A stretch of DNA of 46,893 nucleotides from NCBI GenBank assembly GCA_945861465.1, contig CAMAVB010000026.1, forward strand, positions 1 through 46,893, written 5' to 3'. The notes beneath the pieces are model-generated. The model saw only the letters and a program-made list of their open reading frames with translations, ran no database searches and was not told the origin of the DNA. Every line of letters starts with the position of its first letter. The first letter of the stretch is position 1. The translations under genes were made by a program, and so were the position numbers. Source of the stretch: Candidatus Kuenenia stuttgartensis. Lineage in GTDB: Bacteria > Planctomycetota > Planctomycetia > Planctomycetales > Planctomycetaceae. Below, piece after piece: positions 19,312 to 27,816 of this stretch.

Positions 19312-19399
19312 TTAGGACTGAGACAGAAATAAGTGGGGCACGATTCCATCGTGCCGGGCACGTTACAAACGTGCCCCACGTCCAACAGACGACAGTTAT
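19312..19399. repeat. GGGGCACGATTCCATCGTGC-type composite repeat, copy 2 (one end lost)
   Basis: It starts CTTAGGACTGAGACAGAAAT, runs through the GGCACGATTCCATCGTGCC and GGCACGTTACAAACGTGCC hairpins, and ends in GACGACAGTTAT. After that it no longer matches the right end of the copy at 9882-9986. The gap from 18989 to 19505 has no gene I can support. It also contains a short palindrome around CGCGCCTACCGGTAGCGCG at 19069. Confidence 0.7.
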
Positions 19400-19505
19400 C
19401 ATCCATGCGGCACGAAGTTTGGCATTTCGAAAGCGAGTCAGCTTGCCGTTGCGATCCTGCCGCACTGGTGGCACTGATGTTTTTGGTGCCCGGGCCGGGC
19501 GCGAC

Positions 19506-20225
19506 TCATCTGGATACCGCATGCAAAGGAAACTGGCCTCGGTGAGTGGACTCGTCAGCTCCTCGAAGCAAACCCCAACGGCTCGCCTGCCAAGCGGTGC
19601 GAGAACGACAGTCCAACGCAGTCAACCACCCGTGGCGCCAGCAGGCGGTATCTATGCAGATGGCAAAGCCGAGGTCGAGGATTTCGGAATTCCGTTGTTC
19701 CGTATGTCCCACGACCACTGTCCGACCAGACTGATGGGGACGCATCTCTTCCGGTTCAAACAGCGCCCAGCGTAACTGATACTCGTCAGTTTCGCTGATC
19801 GGCAGGTCGGGAAGATAATTGGCATGCGTGAACAGGAACTCACCGGTCTCAAAATACGGCTGGCACGATTCAAATAACGCCCAGTGTTCCGGAGGTATGT
19901 CCGCGAGAACCGCTCCAAAACGGTAGGAGTTCAGCGTCGCGACACCACCACAATTTTCCCAGTAGCGAAGCGCGCTTTCGCTTTCTCGCGCAGCCAGAAT
20001 CATCTCTTCGTGATTGCCCTTGATCAGGACAACATCACACTGTTGCTGCAATTGAAGCAGTCGATCAATGACCGCCCCGCTGTCGCGTCCCTGATCAATC
20101 AGATCGCCAAGAAAAACCAACCGATCAGATGAAGAGGGCACAATTTCCGCGAGGAGGACGTCGAGCGCATGAACGCAGCCGTGGATATCACCAATTGCGA
20201 TGAGTCGCCCGAATTGCCCGGACAT
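19506..20225 (-). CDS. PP2A-like serine/threonine protein phosphatase (metallophosphoesterase)
   Basis: A 239-residue calcineurin-like phosphoesterase of the bacterial PrpA/bis(5'-nucleosyl)-tetraphosphatase type. Metal ligands are visible in order: GDIHGC (Asp13, His15), LGDLIDQG (Asp41), GNHEE (Asn71, His72), then HANYLPD and VGHTEQR for the C-terminal histidines. The start at 20225 has AGGACCAGG just upstream; an in-frame start at 20261 is less likely. The C-terminal tail (TAWQASRWGLLRGADESTHRGQ) is outside the core. It dephosphorylates proteins or dinucleotides in the cytoplasm; the sequence does not tell which. Confidence 0.92.
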   Translation of the reverse strand: MSGQFGRLIAIGDIHGCVHALDVLLAEIVPSSSDRLVFLGDLIDQGRDSGAVIDRLLQLQQQCDVVLIKGNHEEMILAARESESALRYWENCGGVATLNSYRFGAVLADIPPEHWALFESCQPYFETGEFLFTHANYLPDLPISETDEYQLRWALFEPEEMRPHQSGRTVVVGHTEQRNSEILDLGFAICIDTACWRHGWLTALDCRSRTAWQASRWGLLRGADESTHRGQFPLHAVSR

Positions 20226-20325
20226 AGACCTGGTCCTGAGAAATGACGTTCCTGAATACACGCCTCACGATGTGACATTCTGACGGATGGACGTCAGATC
20301 TTCAATGCAGTTCTCGACATTGCCA

Positions 20326-21699
20326 TCACGAAACGACGTCGTGAATCACCTTGCCTGCCACATCGGTCAGTCGGAAGTCACGGCCAGCGTAGCGGTATGT
20401 GAGGCGTTCGTGATCGATCCCCAGCAAGTGCAGAATCGTCGCGTGCAGATCGTGGATGTGGACTCGGTTATGCACGGCGCGAAAACCAAAGTCGTCGGTT
20501 TCGCCGTACGTCTGACCACCTTTGACGCCTCCACCTGCTATCCAGGTTGTGAAGCCGAAATGATTGTGATCGCGACCGTTGCCATTTTCGGTTGTCGGCG
20601 TGCGACCAAATTCACCACCCCACAGCACCAGCGTTTCATCCAGCAGACCGCGCTGCTTCAGATCGGTCAGCAACGCCGCGATCGGGCGATCGATGTCGAG
20701 GCAAAGCTTTCGAGTCTGATTGTCATGATCACTGTGTGTGTCCCACGGCTGGCCGTCGCCGTAATAGACCTGGACGAATCGCACGCCACGTTCGCTCAGG
20801 CGTCGTGCCAATAAGCAGCCGTTGGCAAAATGGCCTTCGCCGTACGATTCACGAGTCACTTTGGACTCCTGCTGCAGATCAAACGCTTCTGTGCCCGTGA
20901 ATTGCATGCGAAATGCCGTTTCCATCGCCTGCAGCCGGCCTTCCAGTTGTCCATCCGGGCCGCTGCGTTCCAGATGCAGCTTATTGAGCTGCGTCATCAG
21001 AGAAACTTGTGCCATCTGGTCGCTTCTGGAAGCGTCAGAATTCCGGAGAAACGGGATCAGTTTGTCGGGAACAGGATCGCGATGATTGATGTAGGTTCCC
21101 TGATGAGACCCCGGCAGGAACGCACTCGTCCAGAGAATCGAAAACCGGACAGGCTTGCCCGGACACAGGACAACGTATGTCGGAAGATTCGCATTCTCGC
21201 TGCCCAATCCGTAAGACAGCCACGATCCCATGCTGGGCCGCGTTGGCAGGATCGTGCCGTTATTCATGAGCAGCAGAGCTGGGCCATGGTTGGGATTGTC
21301 GGTAAACGTGGAACGAATAATTGCCATGTCGTCGATACATCGTGCGGTCAGCGGCAACAGGTCGCTCACGGGTACGCCGCTCTCTCCCGCCGGACGAAAG
21401 CGACAGGGCGACGGCATTAGCCCCGCAGTGCGGCGTTCCGTGCGAAGATTCGCCTCCGCCGGACGCTGGCCAGCGAATTTCAACAGTTGAGGTTTCGGAT
21501 CAAACAGGTCCCCATGAAATGGCCCACCGTTCATGAACAACTGAATCACGCGCTTCGCTTTTGCCGGTACATGCGCCCCGTGAAGTTCGCCATTCGCCTG
21601 CGAGTTCATCGCAGTCAACAGTCCGAGCGATCCCATTCCGCCGCCCATCGCCTGAATCAGGTAGCGCCGCGTTTGCAGGTTTTGTTGTCTGGCATTCAT
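20326..21699 (-). CDS. DUF1501 protein with twin-arginine-like leader
   Basis: A 457-residue DUF1501 (alkaline-phosphatase-like/sulfatase fold) protein. Family blocks seen are VIQLFMNGGPFHGDLFDPKP, DLLPLTARCIDDMAIIRS, HGPALLLMNNG, RPSMGSWLSYGLGSEN, GVRFVQVYYGDGQPWDTHSDHDNQ, ETLVLWGGEFGRTPTTEN, GRDHNHFGFTTWIAGGGVKGG and the C-terminal HDLHATILHLLGIDHERLTYRYAGRDFRLTD. The leader MNARQQNLQTRRYLIQAMGG is Tat-like, as in most members. The ATG at 21699 has GGAG 7 nt upstream; the frame continues to 21867 but that part overlaps repeat DNA. These proteins usually accompany PSD1 cytochromes; this copy stands alone, with a paralogue at 43695-45122. Confidence 0.93.
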   Translation of the reverse strand: MNARQQNLQTRRYLIQAMGGGMGSLGLLTAMNSQANGELHGAHVPAKAKRVIQLFMNGGPFHGDLFDPKPQLLKFAGQRPAEANLRTERRTAGLMPSPCRFRPAGESGVPVSDLLPLTARCIDDMAIIRSTFTDNPNHGPALLLMNNGTILPTRPSMGSWLSYGLGSENANLPTYVVLCPGKPVRFSILWTSAFLPGSHQGTYINHRDPVPDKLIPFLRNSDASRSDQMAQVSLMTQLNKLHLERSGPDGQLEGRLQAMETAFRMQFTGTEAFDLQQESKVTRESYGEGHFANGCLLARRLSERGVRFVQVYYGDGQPWDTHSDHDNQTRKLCLDIDRPIAALLTDLKQRGLLDETLVLWGGEFGRTPTTENGNGRDHNHFGFTTWIAGGGVKGGQTYGETDDFGFRAVHNRVHIHDLHATILHLLGIDHERLTYRYAGRDFRLTDVAGKVIHDVVS

Positions 21700-21748
21700 G
21701 TTCTGGCTCCGCATGTGATAAGGGATGCAGACGCGGATGATCGTTAAA

Positions 21749-21902
21749 GTAGGTCCTTTCTGCCGAAAAGGACTTTCGCCGTAACGCGAACCGCCATGGA
21801 TCGCACATCCGCTCCACATCACCGCGTCGCCGTCCTTTCGACCGCGACTCGTCGCTGGTCGCGGCATGGCCGCGAAGTCCTGCTCGGCAAGCAGGTCCTA
21901 CC
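21749..21902. repeat. Imperfect inverted repeat with GTAGGWCC ends
   Basis: The left end GTAGGTCCTTTCTGCCGAAA and the reverse complement of the right end, GGTAGGACCTGCTTGCCGAG, match at most positions and each also forms a small hairpin. It lies upstream of the DUF1501 gene. The remaining DNA to 22154 has one further hairpin and no supported gene. Confidence 0.55.
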
Positions 21903-22061
21903 AAAATCGGCGACTGGAACCTGTCCTGAGCGTGATCACTTGATTAATTGTACCACATCATACCGATTGCGTAAAATTCGTTGAAAATGCTTACTCACCC
22001 CCGAGCTGCAACGTAGTACCATCAATCAGTTCGGAACCTTAGAACTTCATCAACGAACTAA

Positions 22062-22097
22062 GGTGGTCAAACGAGTCTGACCACCCCAGCTGTTTTT
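22062..22097 (+). terminator. Terminator-like hairpin
   Basis: GGTGGTCA and TGACCACC form an 8-bp stem around an 8-nt loop. A CCAGCTG spacer and then six T residues follow. No plus-strand gene ends just upstream, so its role is unclear. Confidence 0.35.
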
Positions 22098-22154
22098 TGA
22101 ACTGTCACTAGTGCTGACGGCAGGCAACGAGGTTGAGCATCTTCATCCTGACGA

Positions 22155-23492
22155 CTATCGATTCGTCGCCTGATTCTGCGTCTGATCCCTCAGATACAAC
22201 CACACAAACGCTTCGCGCTTGTTCGTAGGTTTGACCTTCGCCACTTCCTGTGACAGCTTCGTGTACTCCGTCATCTGCTGACGATATTCGTCCGTGCTGT
22301 AAACTTCCTTCAATTTCGCACTCTGCTCCTCTTTTGAGAGATCCTGCGTTTCCCGCAGCACTTTTGATCGCAGCTCATTGATTTGCTTTAATACGTCAGC
22401 AAGCTGTACTTCAAGTTCTGCGACATGCTTCAGCTCGTCTTCCGTCAATGGCTTCCGTTCCGGCGTCCAATGGGAATACCCGCCAACGACGAGGTCGAGT
22501 GAACCGTCACCGTTGTAATCCACGACATCCATATAAAGCCCGCTGTCGGGTCGCGTCGCAGTCGCCTGACCTTTAGCGCTCGGTTCGATGAGGTTCACTG
22601 GTTTTGCATACTGGGGAGCACCGAGCTTGCCAATATTGCGATACCAAACAACCGCACCACCTTCATTGTCGCCGTAGGAATCTCCGAAACTTCCGCAGAC
22701 CAGATCCGTAAGTCCGTCGGCGTCCCAGTCAACGAGGTACGGAGCCGTCATTCCGCCGTTGAGTTCGAATGGTGCCTCGCCGGTGAAAACAGGAATGTTC
22801 TTCCCGGTGAATGCCGGCTCCATGTTGGTGCCTTCGTTCATCTGGCGGAATAAACGCCCCTTGTTTTTGTCACCCAGCAGCAAATCGAAGTCGCCGTCGT
22901 CGTCCCAGTCAAATGCCAGTGCTGAAATGCAATGCAGCTGGCCGTCTGAGTTCGATTCCATGGCACGATCTGTGTCGTCCCATTCTTTTGATTCGTAATT
23001 CCAGAACTGCGTCAGAAGAACTCGTTCACCGTTCGCGTCCATGATTCGCTGAGGAACCTGAAAGCCTTCCGGGCTGCCCAGAGCCACGTGAGGCGAACCA
23101 TCAAAGGTTGCCGTAAAAATATCGACATGGCCATCGGCGTTGAAGTCCACAAACTGTGGAGCCATTCCGATGCATCACCAGTTGTCAAATTTGATGGGTT
23201 TGCCGTCGGCTGTTTCCAGTGGTTTCAACCCCGACCACTGGACGGAATCCCCACTGCCCTGACGCTCGGCGACCAGCAACTGACCGCGGAGATCACCAAT
23301 GAGCATTTCCGGAACACCATCGCCGTTCAAATCCTGCATTTTCGGGGATGGGTAGAGAATTCCCTCGCCCATCGCGGAATCACCCGCCATCAACTGCACC
23401 GGAGCATGAAACGTCGGCGCGGTGTCTTCTGCCGCGAAACTGGACGAACACGATGTCGCCAGCACGGCCCACAGAACGATCCTGATTCGCAT
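22155..23492 (-). CDS. FG-GAP/VCBS-repeat protein, predicted selenoprotein (Sec106-Cys107)
   Basis: Read through one in-frame TGA at 23175-23177, this is a 445-residue exported protein. Residues 1-20 are a signal peptide (RIVLWAVLATSCSSSFA). FG-GAP/VCBS calcium-binding loops occur on both sides of the TGA: MQDLNGDGVPEMLIGDLRGQ before it; PQFVDFNADGHVDIFTATFDG, FDWDDDGDFDLLLGD, VDWDADGLTDLVCGS and VDYNGDGSLDLVVGGY after it. The repeat pattern continues without a shift, so the upstream part alone would be a quarter of a domain. The C-terminal 110 residues are a charged coiled coil. Around the TGA the protein reads DNW-U-CIGM, and a hairpin at nt 15-29 after the TGA fits a SECIS. It is a paralogue of the gene upstream on the same strand, across a composite repeat. 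A broken gene is the alternative, but three neighbours share the pattern. Confidence 0.85.
23146..23160 (-). promoter_or_regulatory. Candidate bacterial SECIS hairpin for the TGA at 23175-23177
   Basis: In the mRNA, UCCACA-GUU-UGUGGA is a perfect 6-bp stem with a 3-nt loop starting with G. It occupies nt 15-29 after the UGA. Bacterial SECIS elements place a loop with an early G about 16-37 nt downstream, so it fits. The identical hairpin occurs at the same distance in the paralogue. Confidence 0.7.
23175..23177 (-). other. In-frame TGA, predicted selenocysteine codon (Sec106)
   Basis: The context is TGG-TGA-TGC, giving Trp-Sec-Cys. The frame is open for 105 codons before it and 339 after it, with matching VCBS repeats on both sides. 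Confidence 0.82.
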
Positions 23493-23527
23493 CTTGTAAA
23501 CTCCTTGAAAAGAATGTTGTGTCTGCT

Positions 23528-23678
23528 TCGGACCGGCACAGAAATAACTGTCGCCTTCCGGACGTGGGGCACGTTTTTAACGTGCCCGGCACGATGGAAT
23601 CGTACCCCACGTGGGGCACGTTTTTAACGTGCCCGGCACGATGGAATCGTACCCCACTTATTTCTGTATCAGTCCTTA
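23528..23678. repeat. GGGGCACGATTCCATCGTGC-type composite repeat, copy 3, with doubled core
   Basis: It starts CGGACCGGCACAGAAATAAC and ends TATTTCTGTATCAGTCCTTA, matching both ends of the 9882-9986 copy in inverse orientation. The core GTGGGGCACGTTTTTAACGT... of about 47 bp is present twice in direct tandem. The last bases supply the TAA stop codon of the selenoprotein gene that ends at 23676. Confidence 0.75.
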
Positions 23679-24890
23679 CTTCTGCAGATAGAGCCAGACA
23701 AATCCCGTACGGTCTTCCTTGATAAACATGTTGCGTTGCTGATACAGCGTATTGAACTCCGCATGGGCTTTCTCAGTTTCCGCAGAATCAGTGTTTTCAG
23801 TAATCGCATTCAGCTTCTTTGACAAGTCTTCCATTTGCGACTGCCATTCCACTTCCTTCGCCTTACACTCCTCTTCCGTCAATCCATCTGCCGGCGACGT
23901 CAACGTTGTGCTGTCGCCAACCAGAACATCGAGTTTTCCGTCTTCATTGATGTCATCGACCCAGATCCGCGTAGAACGCGTTGGCCCGGTGAGTTCGGAT
24001 TCCTTGAGCATTTCGCCCTGACCAGTTTGAGGACCGGGCTCGATCAATGCGACGAACGCCTTGAGTACAGGAAGTTTTCCCGCACCCGCTGTGTTTTCGG
24101 CCCACTGGACTCCTCCGTTCGTGGAACCACTCAGCAGGTCCACATCACCGTCTTTGTCCCAGTCGATGCAAAACGGGTCACTGTGATGGCCGGTAATTCT
24201 CAACACGTCGTTGCCAATCATCAGTAATTCGGAAGTGGCCTGAAACTTCCCCTGCCCTTCGCCACGGAACATCGAAAACGTTCCTCCGAAGTTGCCGGAG
24301 ATCAGATCGAGGTCGCCGTCGCCGTCCCAGTCAACTGCCACCGGACGGGTGCAGATACGATCGATGTCGCTGTCATAACCTGCAGACACTTCCGGGGCCG
24401 AAATGATCAACGGCTTTCCGTCCGTGCCGTTCAGTGTGGCTGCCGGGCTGAACTCTCTTTCGGAGTTGCCCCACAGGACCTGAAACAGGCCTGCCATCGA
24501 TTCTTCCATGCGCGAATAAGAACCGGAAAGAATGTCCGTGTTGCCGTCACCATTGAGGTCCACAAACTGTGGAGTTGATGACGTGCATCACCACACGCCG
24601 GGCACGGTCGCAATCTGGCCGCCGGCCTGCAGCCACGTGCCATCGGCAAGTTTACCGTCGCCCAGGTTTTTGAAGACCTGAATCTTGCCGTCGTTGAATT
24701 GACCGACGAGCAGATCTTTTTTCCCATCGCGATCCACGTCAGCCCAGGACGGGGCTGCATAACCCGGGCTTTCAACGCGGACGGCTTTGTCGCCCGCTTT
24801 CATCATGACCGGAGCTGAGAACTCCGAAGCATCGACGGCAACTGCACCAACGCAGAATACCAGAATCCAAACGGCACATTGCCTGATCAT
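23676..24890 (-). CDS. FG-GAP/VCBS-repeat protein, predicted selenoprotein (Sec101-Cys102)
   Basis: Read through an in-frame TGA at 24588-24590, this is a 404-residue exported protein. Residues 1-22 form a signal peptide (QCAVWILVFCVGAVAVDA). FG-GAP loops lie before the TGA (WADVDRDGKKDLLVGQFNDGK) and after it (PQFVDLNGDGNTDILSGSY, VDWDGDGDLDLISGNFGG, IDWDKDGDVDLLSGSTNGG, VDDINEDGKLDVLVGD). The C-terminal 80 residues are a coiled coil ending in FVWLYLQK. The same ending, FVWLYLRD, occurs in the paralogue, which shows the two arose by duplication. At the TGA the protein reads PGVW-U-CTSSTPQF, a vicinal Sec-Cys pair, and a SECIS-like hairpin follows. A DsbD-like gene with its own TGA diverges upstream. 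The stop codon lies inside a repeat element. The molecular role is unknown. Confidence 0.87.
24559..24573 (-). promoter_or_regulatory. Candidate bacterial SECIS hairpin for the TGA at 24588-24590
   Basis: UCCACA-GUU-UGUGGA forms a perfect 6-bp stem with loop GUU at nt 15-29 after the UGA. The loop begins at nt 21 and its first base is G. The bases between UGA and stem differ from the paralogue at several positions while the hairpin is unchanged. It also encodes P-Q-F-V, so part of the conservation may be at the protein level. Confidence 0.72.
24588..24590 (-). other. In-frame TGA, predicted selenocysteine codon (Sec101)
   Basis: The context is TGG-TGA-TGC (Trp-Sec-Cys), as in the paralogue. 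The frame is open for 100 codons before it and more than 300 after it. Confidence 0.84.
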
Positions 24891-25010
24891 AGAAGTCGGC
24901 TCCTTTTGAAGATGTAGAACAGAGAATGCCGCAGCGAATCGAGCGACCTCGTATTGCCGCGAACGAGTGCATCGTCAGCCGTGGAATGATGGAAGCCCGA
25001 ACTTCTGATT

Positions 25011-25070
25011 GTGTGCCACTGGCTATGCCAGTGCTTTTACCGGCAAGCACTGGCATAGCCAATGGCACAC
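25011..25070. repeat. GTGTGCCACTGGCTATGCCA inverted repeat, copy 1
   Basis: Arms at 25011-25033 and 25048-25070 form a near-perfect hairpin. Related arms occur at 43574-43637. It sits between the divergent VCBS and DsbD selenoprotein genes. A single end of the 800-933 element (TTGACAGAGCACTAG) follows at 25083-25097. I cannot recognise a promoter in 24891-25214. Confidence 0.7.
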
Positions 25071-25214
25071 ATCAATTGACGATTGACAGAGCACTAGGAC
25101 TTCGCCTGACAATGGATTATAGTAAACCGGCAGCGAGATCTACAATCCATGCGTTCGCTATGATTTGTTGCCCGACGCAAGTTCTCCAAACGCTTTTCTT
25201 CACATTGCACCGTT

Positions 25215-27758
25215 ATGATTGCACACTTGAATTTGCCTCAGACAAACAACAGGAATCGATTCCGCCTTGCTGCGGCGTTGTTGGTGACCGCTGGTTTCTT
25301 CGGCCTGAATGCCTCAGTCGGGCTGTCGGATGAAAGCCCGGTCACGCTGTCAGCAGCACTGGCTGACAAGGCCCCAGTGACGCCCGGTTCCAACGTGGTC
25401 GTTGAAGTCACAGCCGACGTTTCCGTCGAACCTGATGCCAAAGGCAAACAATGGCACTTCTATCCGCGAACGGCACAGCATAAAGGCGTTGAAGTCCCGA
25501 CCAGTATCACCGTTACGTCGGATTCCAGCAGCCTGATTCCCGGTGACATCGTTTGGCCAGCCACGAAGATCATTCGAAATGCTGCTGGCGTGTTTCAGCC
25601 GGTCTATGAAGGAAAGGTCACCTTCAAGATCCCAGTCAGTGTCCCGACGGGCACTCAACCTGGTGACCACAGGCTGGCAATTGCATTTACCTACCAAACG
25701 TGTGCCAGTCTGTGCCTGGCTCCAAAGACGGAAAACCTCACCGTTGTCTTGACCGTTTTGCCGACTTCTCCCGGTACAACGCCAGCGTCGGCATCGCCGA
25801 GCGACACGGTTATGCCAATCGTCGCTACAACAAAAGAAGGTCCTGTCACTGTAAGTCTGTCGTCATCAGCGGCAACAGCTTTGCCGGCGCAGGCTGTCAC
25901 GCTGCAGCTTCAATTGAGCATCGACCCATTGCCTGATGACGAAGGTGTCCACTGGCATTTCTATCCAAGGCAATCAGAACACCAGGGCGTTGAAGTTGCC
26001 ACGTCGATCGATGTCAAAGTTCCCGCAGGTTTTGCCGTCGGCGACATCATCTGGCCAGCGCCGAATGTCATCATCAATGCGGAAGGACAACCTCAGCCGG
26101 CTTACGATGCGGACACGACATTTGAGATTCCGATCCATGTCTCAGATGTCGTGCAGGCAGGAAAACACTCCATCGAAGTCAGTATCCGCTATCAGGTATG
26201 TGCGTCAACATGCCTGTTCCCGACGGCGTTGACTTTATCGACGGTGATCGATGTCTTGCCAGGCGACGCCACAACTGCGGTCGGCACAGAGATGCCAGTG
26301 GCACCTCCCGGCATTGCTGGTCCGCCGCCTGAGATCGGTGCCTCTGACGAAGTTAGCACGACCGCAGACACTTCTGCGGATTTTCAAACCAGTGTCTTCG
26401 GTGCGAAGTTTGGTTTTTCCGCGAACAGTGTGTTCGCAATTCCCATGCTGTTGCTGTTCGCCTGCGTTGGCGGATTCCTGCTGAACCTGACACCCTGTGT
26501 CCTGCCCATCATTCCCATCAAAATCATGGGGTTGACTCAATCCGCCGCCGGTGACCCGCATCGAGCAAAGGTTCTGGGTGTGGCAATGGGTGCTGGTATT
26601 CTGGCTTTTTGGCTCGCCATCGGAGCGGCGATTTCATTCGTCAGTGGATTTGACAGTATCAGTTCACTGTTTCAACAGCCGGTGTTTGGCATCACCGTGG
26701 GTTTGTTCATCGCCTTCATGGGCGTCGGCATGCTCGTCGATGTGACGATTCAACTGCCGCAAGCTGTGCACCGCATTAATCCCAAGCATGACACGCTGCA
26801 CGGCGCATTTTTGTTTGGCGTGATGACCGCCGTCCTGTCGACGCCATGTACTGCGCCCTTCATGGGCAGCGCTGCTGCGTGGGCAACCAAAGCCAACAAT
26901 TCCGCTTTGGTTATCGCGGTTTTTGCTGCGATTGCGGTGGGCATGGGCTGGCCTTATGTGCTGTTATCGTGGTTTCCAAAATTCGTCAGCAAAGTCCCTC
27001 GTACCGGCCCCGCCAGCGTACTGGTCAAGCAGGTCATGGGATTGCTGATGCTGGCCGTTGCGGCATTTTTCGGAGGCACTGGCATATTGGGTTTGGTCAA
27101 AGAACATCCACACCTTGGGCCGGTGCTGCACTGGTGGGTTGCAACGATCTTTGTAGGCGCAATGTCCGTCTGGCTGACTCTGCAGACATTTCGGATCACC
27201 AAATCGGCTGTCAAAAGGATTGGATACTCATTCATGTCGCTCGCACTGTTTTCCGGAATGGCGATTTGGTCCAACGGAGAAACAGCGGATTCGTGGGAAG
27301 CCACAGAAATGCATCAGGTCGAAAAGGAATCTATGCGGGCCTATGTTTTGCAACTGGAGCAGGCCGTTCGCGAGGAGTCCGGTCAGCAGGCCGTGCAACT
27401 CCGCTCACCGGCCTGGCGCGATTACGATCCGGAAGCACTGGCGCGCGTTAAGGCGAACGGGCAAATCGCGATCGTGCATTTCACCGCCGACTGGTGACTG
27501 AATTGCAAGGTTCTCTGGAAGACCGTGTTGTCTTCCTCTCGCATCAAAGATCTGATTGAATCCGACAAATCACTTGTAACCTTCAAAGCCGACACCAGCG
27601 TCGCCAGCAGTGTCGCTGCCGCCTATCTCAAAGAACTGGGAGCAAAGGGCATCCCGCTGATCGTGATCGACGGCCCCGGAATCAGTGAGCCTCTACTGGC
27701 AGACTTCTACACCGTCGACAGCCTCATTGAACTGATCGACAAGGCCCGCTCAAAATAA
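25215..27758 (+). CDS. DsbD-family transmembrane thiol reductase, predicted selenoprotein (Sec761)
   Basis: Read through TGA at 27495-27497, this is 847 residues. After a signal peptide (about 1-38) come two tandem DsbD alpha-like periplasmic domains. They share HWHFYPR/QWHFYPR and each ends in YQxCAS(L/T)C, a Cys-x3-Cys pair. The membrane core (about 400-700) has the two DsbD cysteine motifs, LNLTPCVLPIIPIKI and LSTPCTAPFMG, among eight or so helices. The C-terminal thioredoxin domain reads VHFTADW-U-LNCKVLW, then TFKADTS, then GAKGIPLIVIDGP with the cis-Pro. Known DsbD proteins have ADWCxxCK here, so the TGA falls exactly on the first catalytic Cys. The family passes electrons from cytoplasmic thioredoxin through the membrane to exported proteins. 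Without readthrough the protein would lose its active site. It diverges from the two VCBS selenoprotein genes, which are plausible partners. Confidence 0.92.
27495..27497 (+). other. In-frame TGA, predicted selenocysteine codon (Sec761)
   Basis: TGG-TGA-CTG-AAT-TGC encodes W-U-L-N-C, in place of W-C-x-x-C of the DsbD thioredoxin domain. The downstream 87 codons complete the domain in the same frame. Confidence 0.92.
27509..27524 (+). promoter_or_regulatory. Candidate bacterial SECIS hairpin for the TGA at 27495-27497
   Basis: GG-(U)-UCU pairs with AGA-CC around loop CUGGA, with one bulged U, at nt 12-27 after the UGA. A bulged U and a loop G at about these positions are features of the E. 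coli fdhF SECIS. The stem is only 5 bp, so it is weaker evidence than the protein motif. Confidence 0.55.
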
Positions 27759-27816
27759 TACGGACATGACGAAGGGCTGCAAGACCACTTGCACTCCGCA
27801 GAAACCACAGGTGTTA

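Noticed and set aside
21700-21867. Longer N-terminus for the first DUF1501 protein
   Set aside because: The extra 56 codons overlap an inverted repeat. The ATG at 21699 has a good ribosome site and starts a Tat-like leader.
22155-27758. TGA read as tryptophan by a changed genetic code
   Set aside because: TGA is used as an ordinary stop in several genes here (4605, 8583, 45122). The sites align with cysteine-type positions, not Trp.
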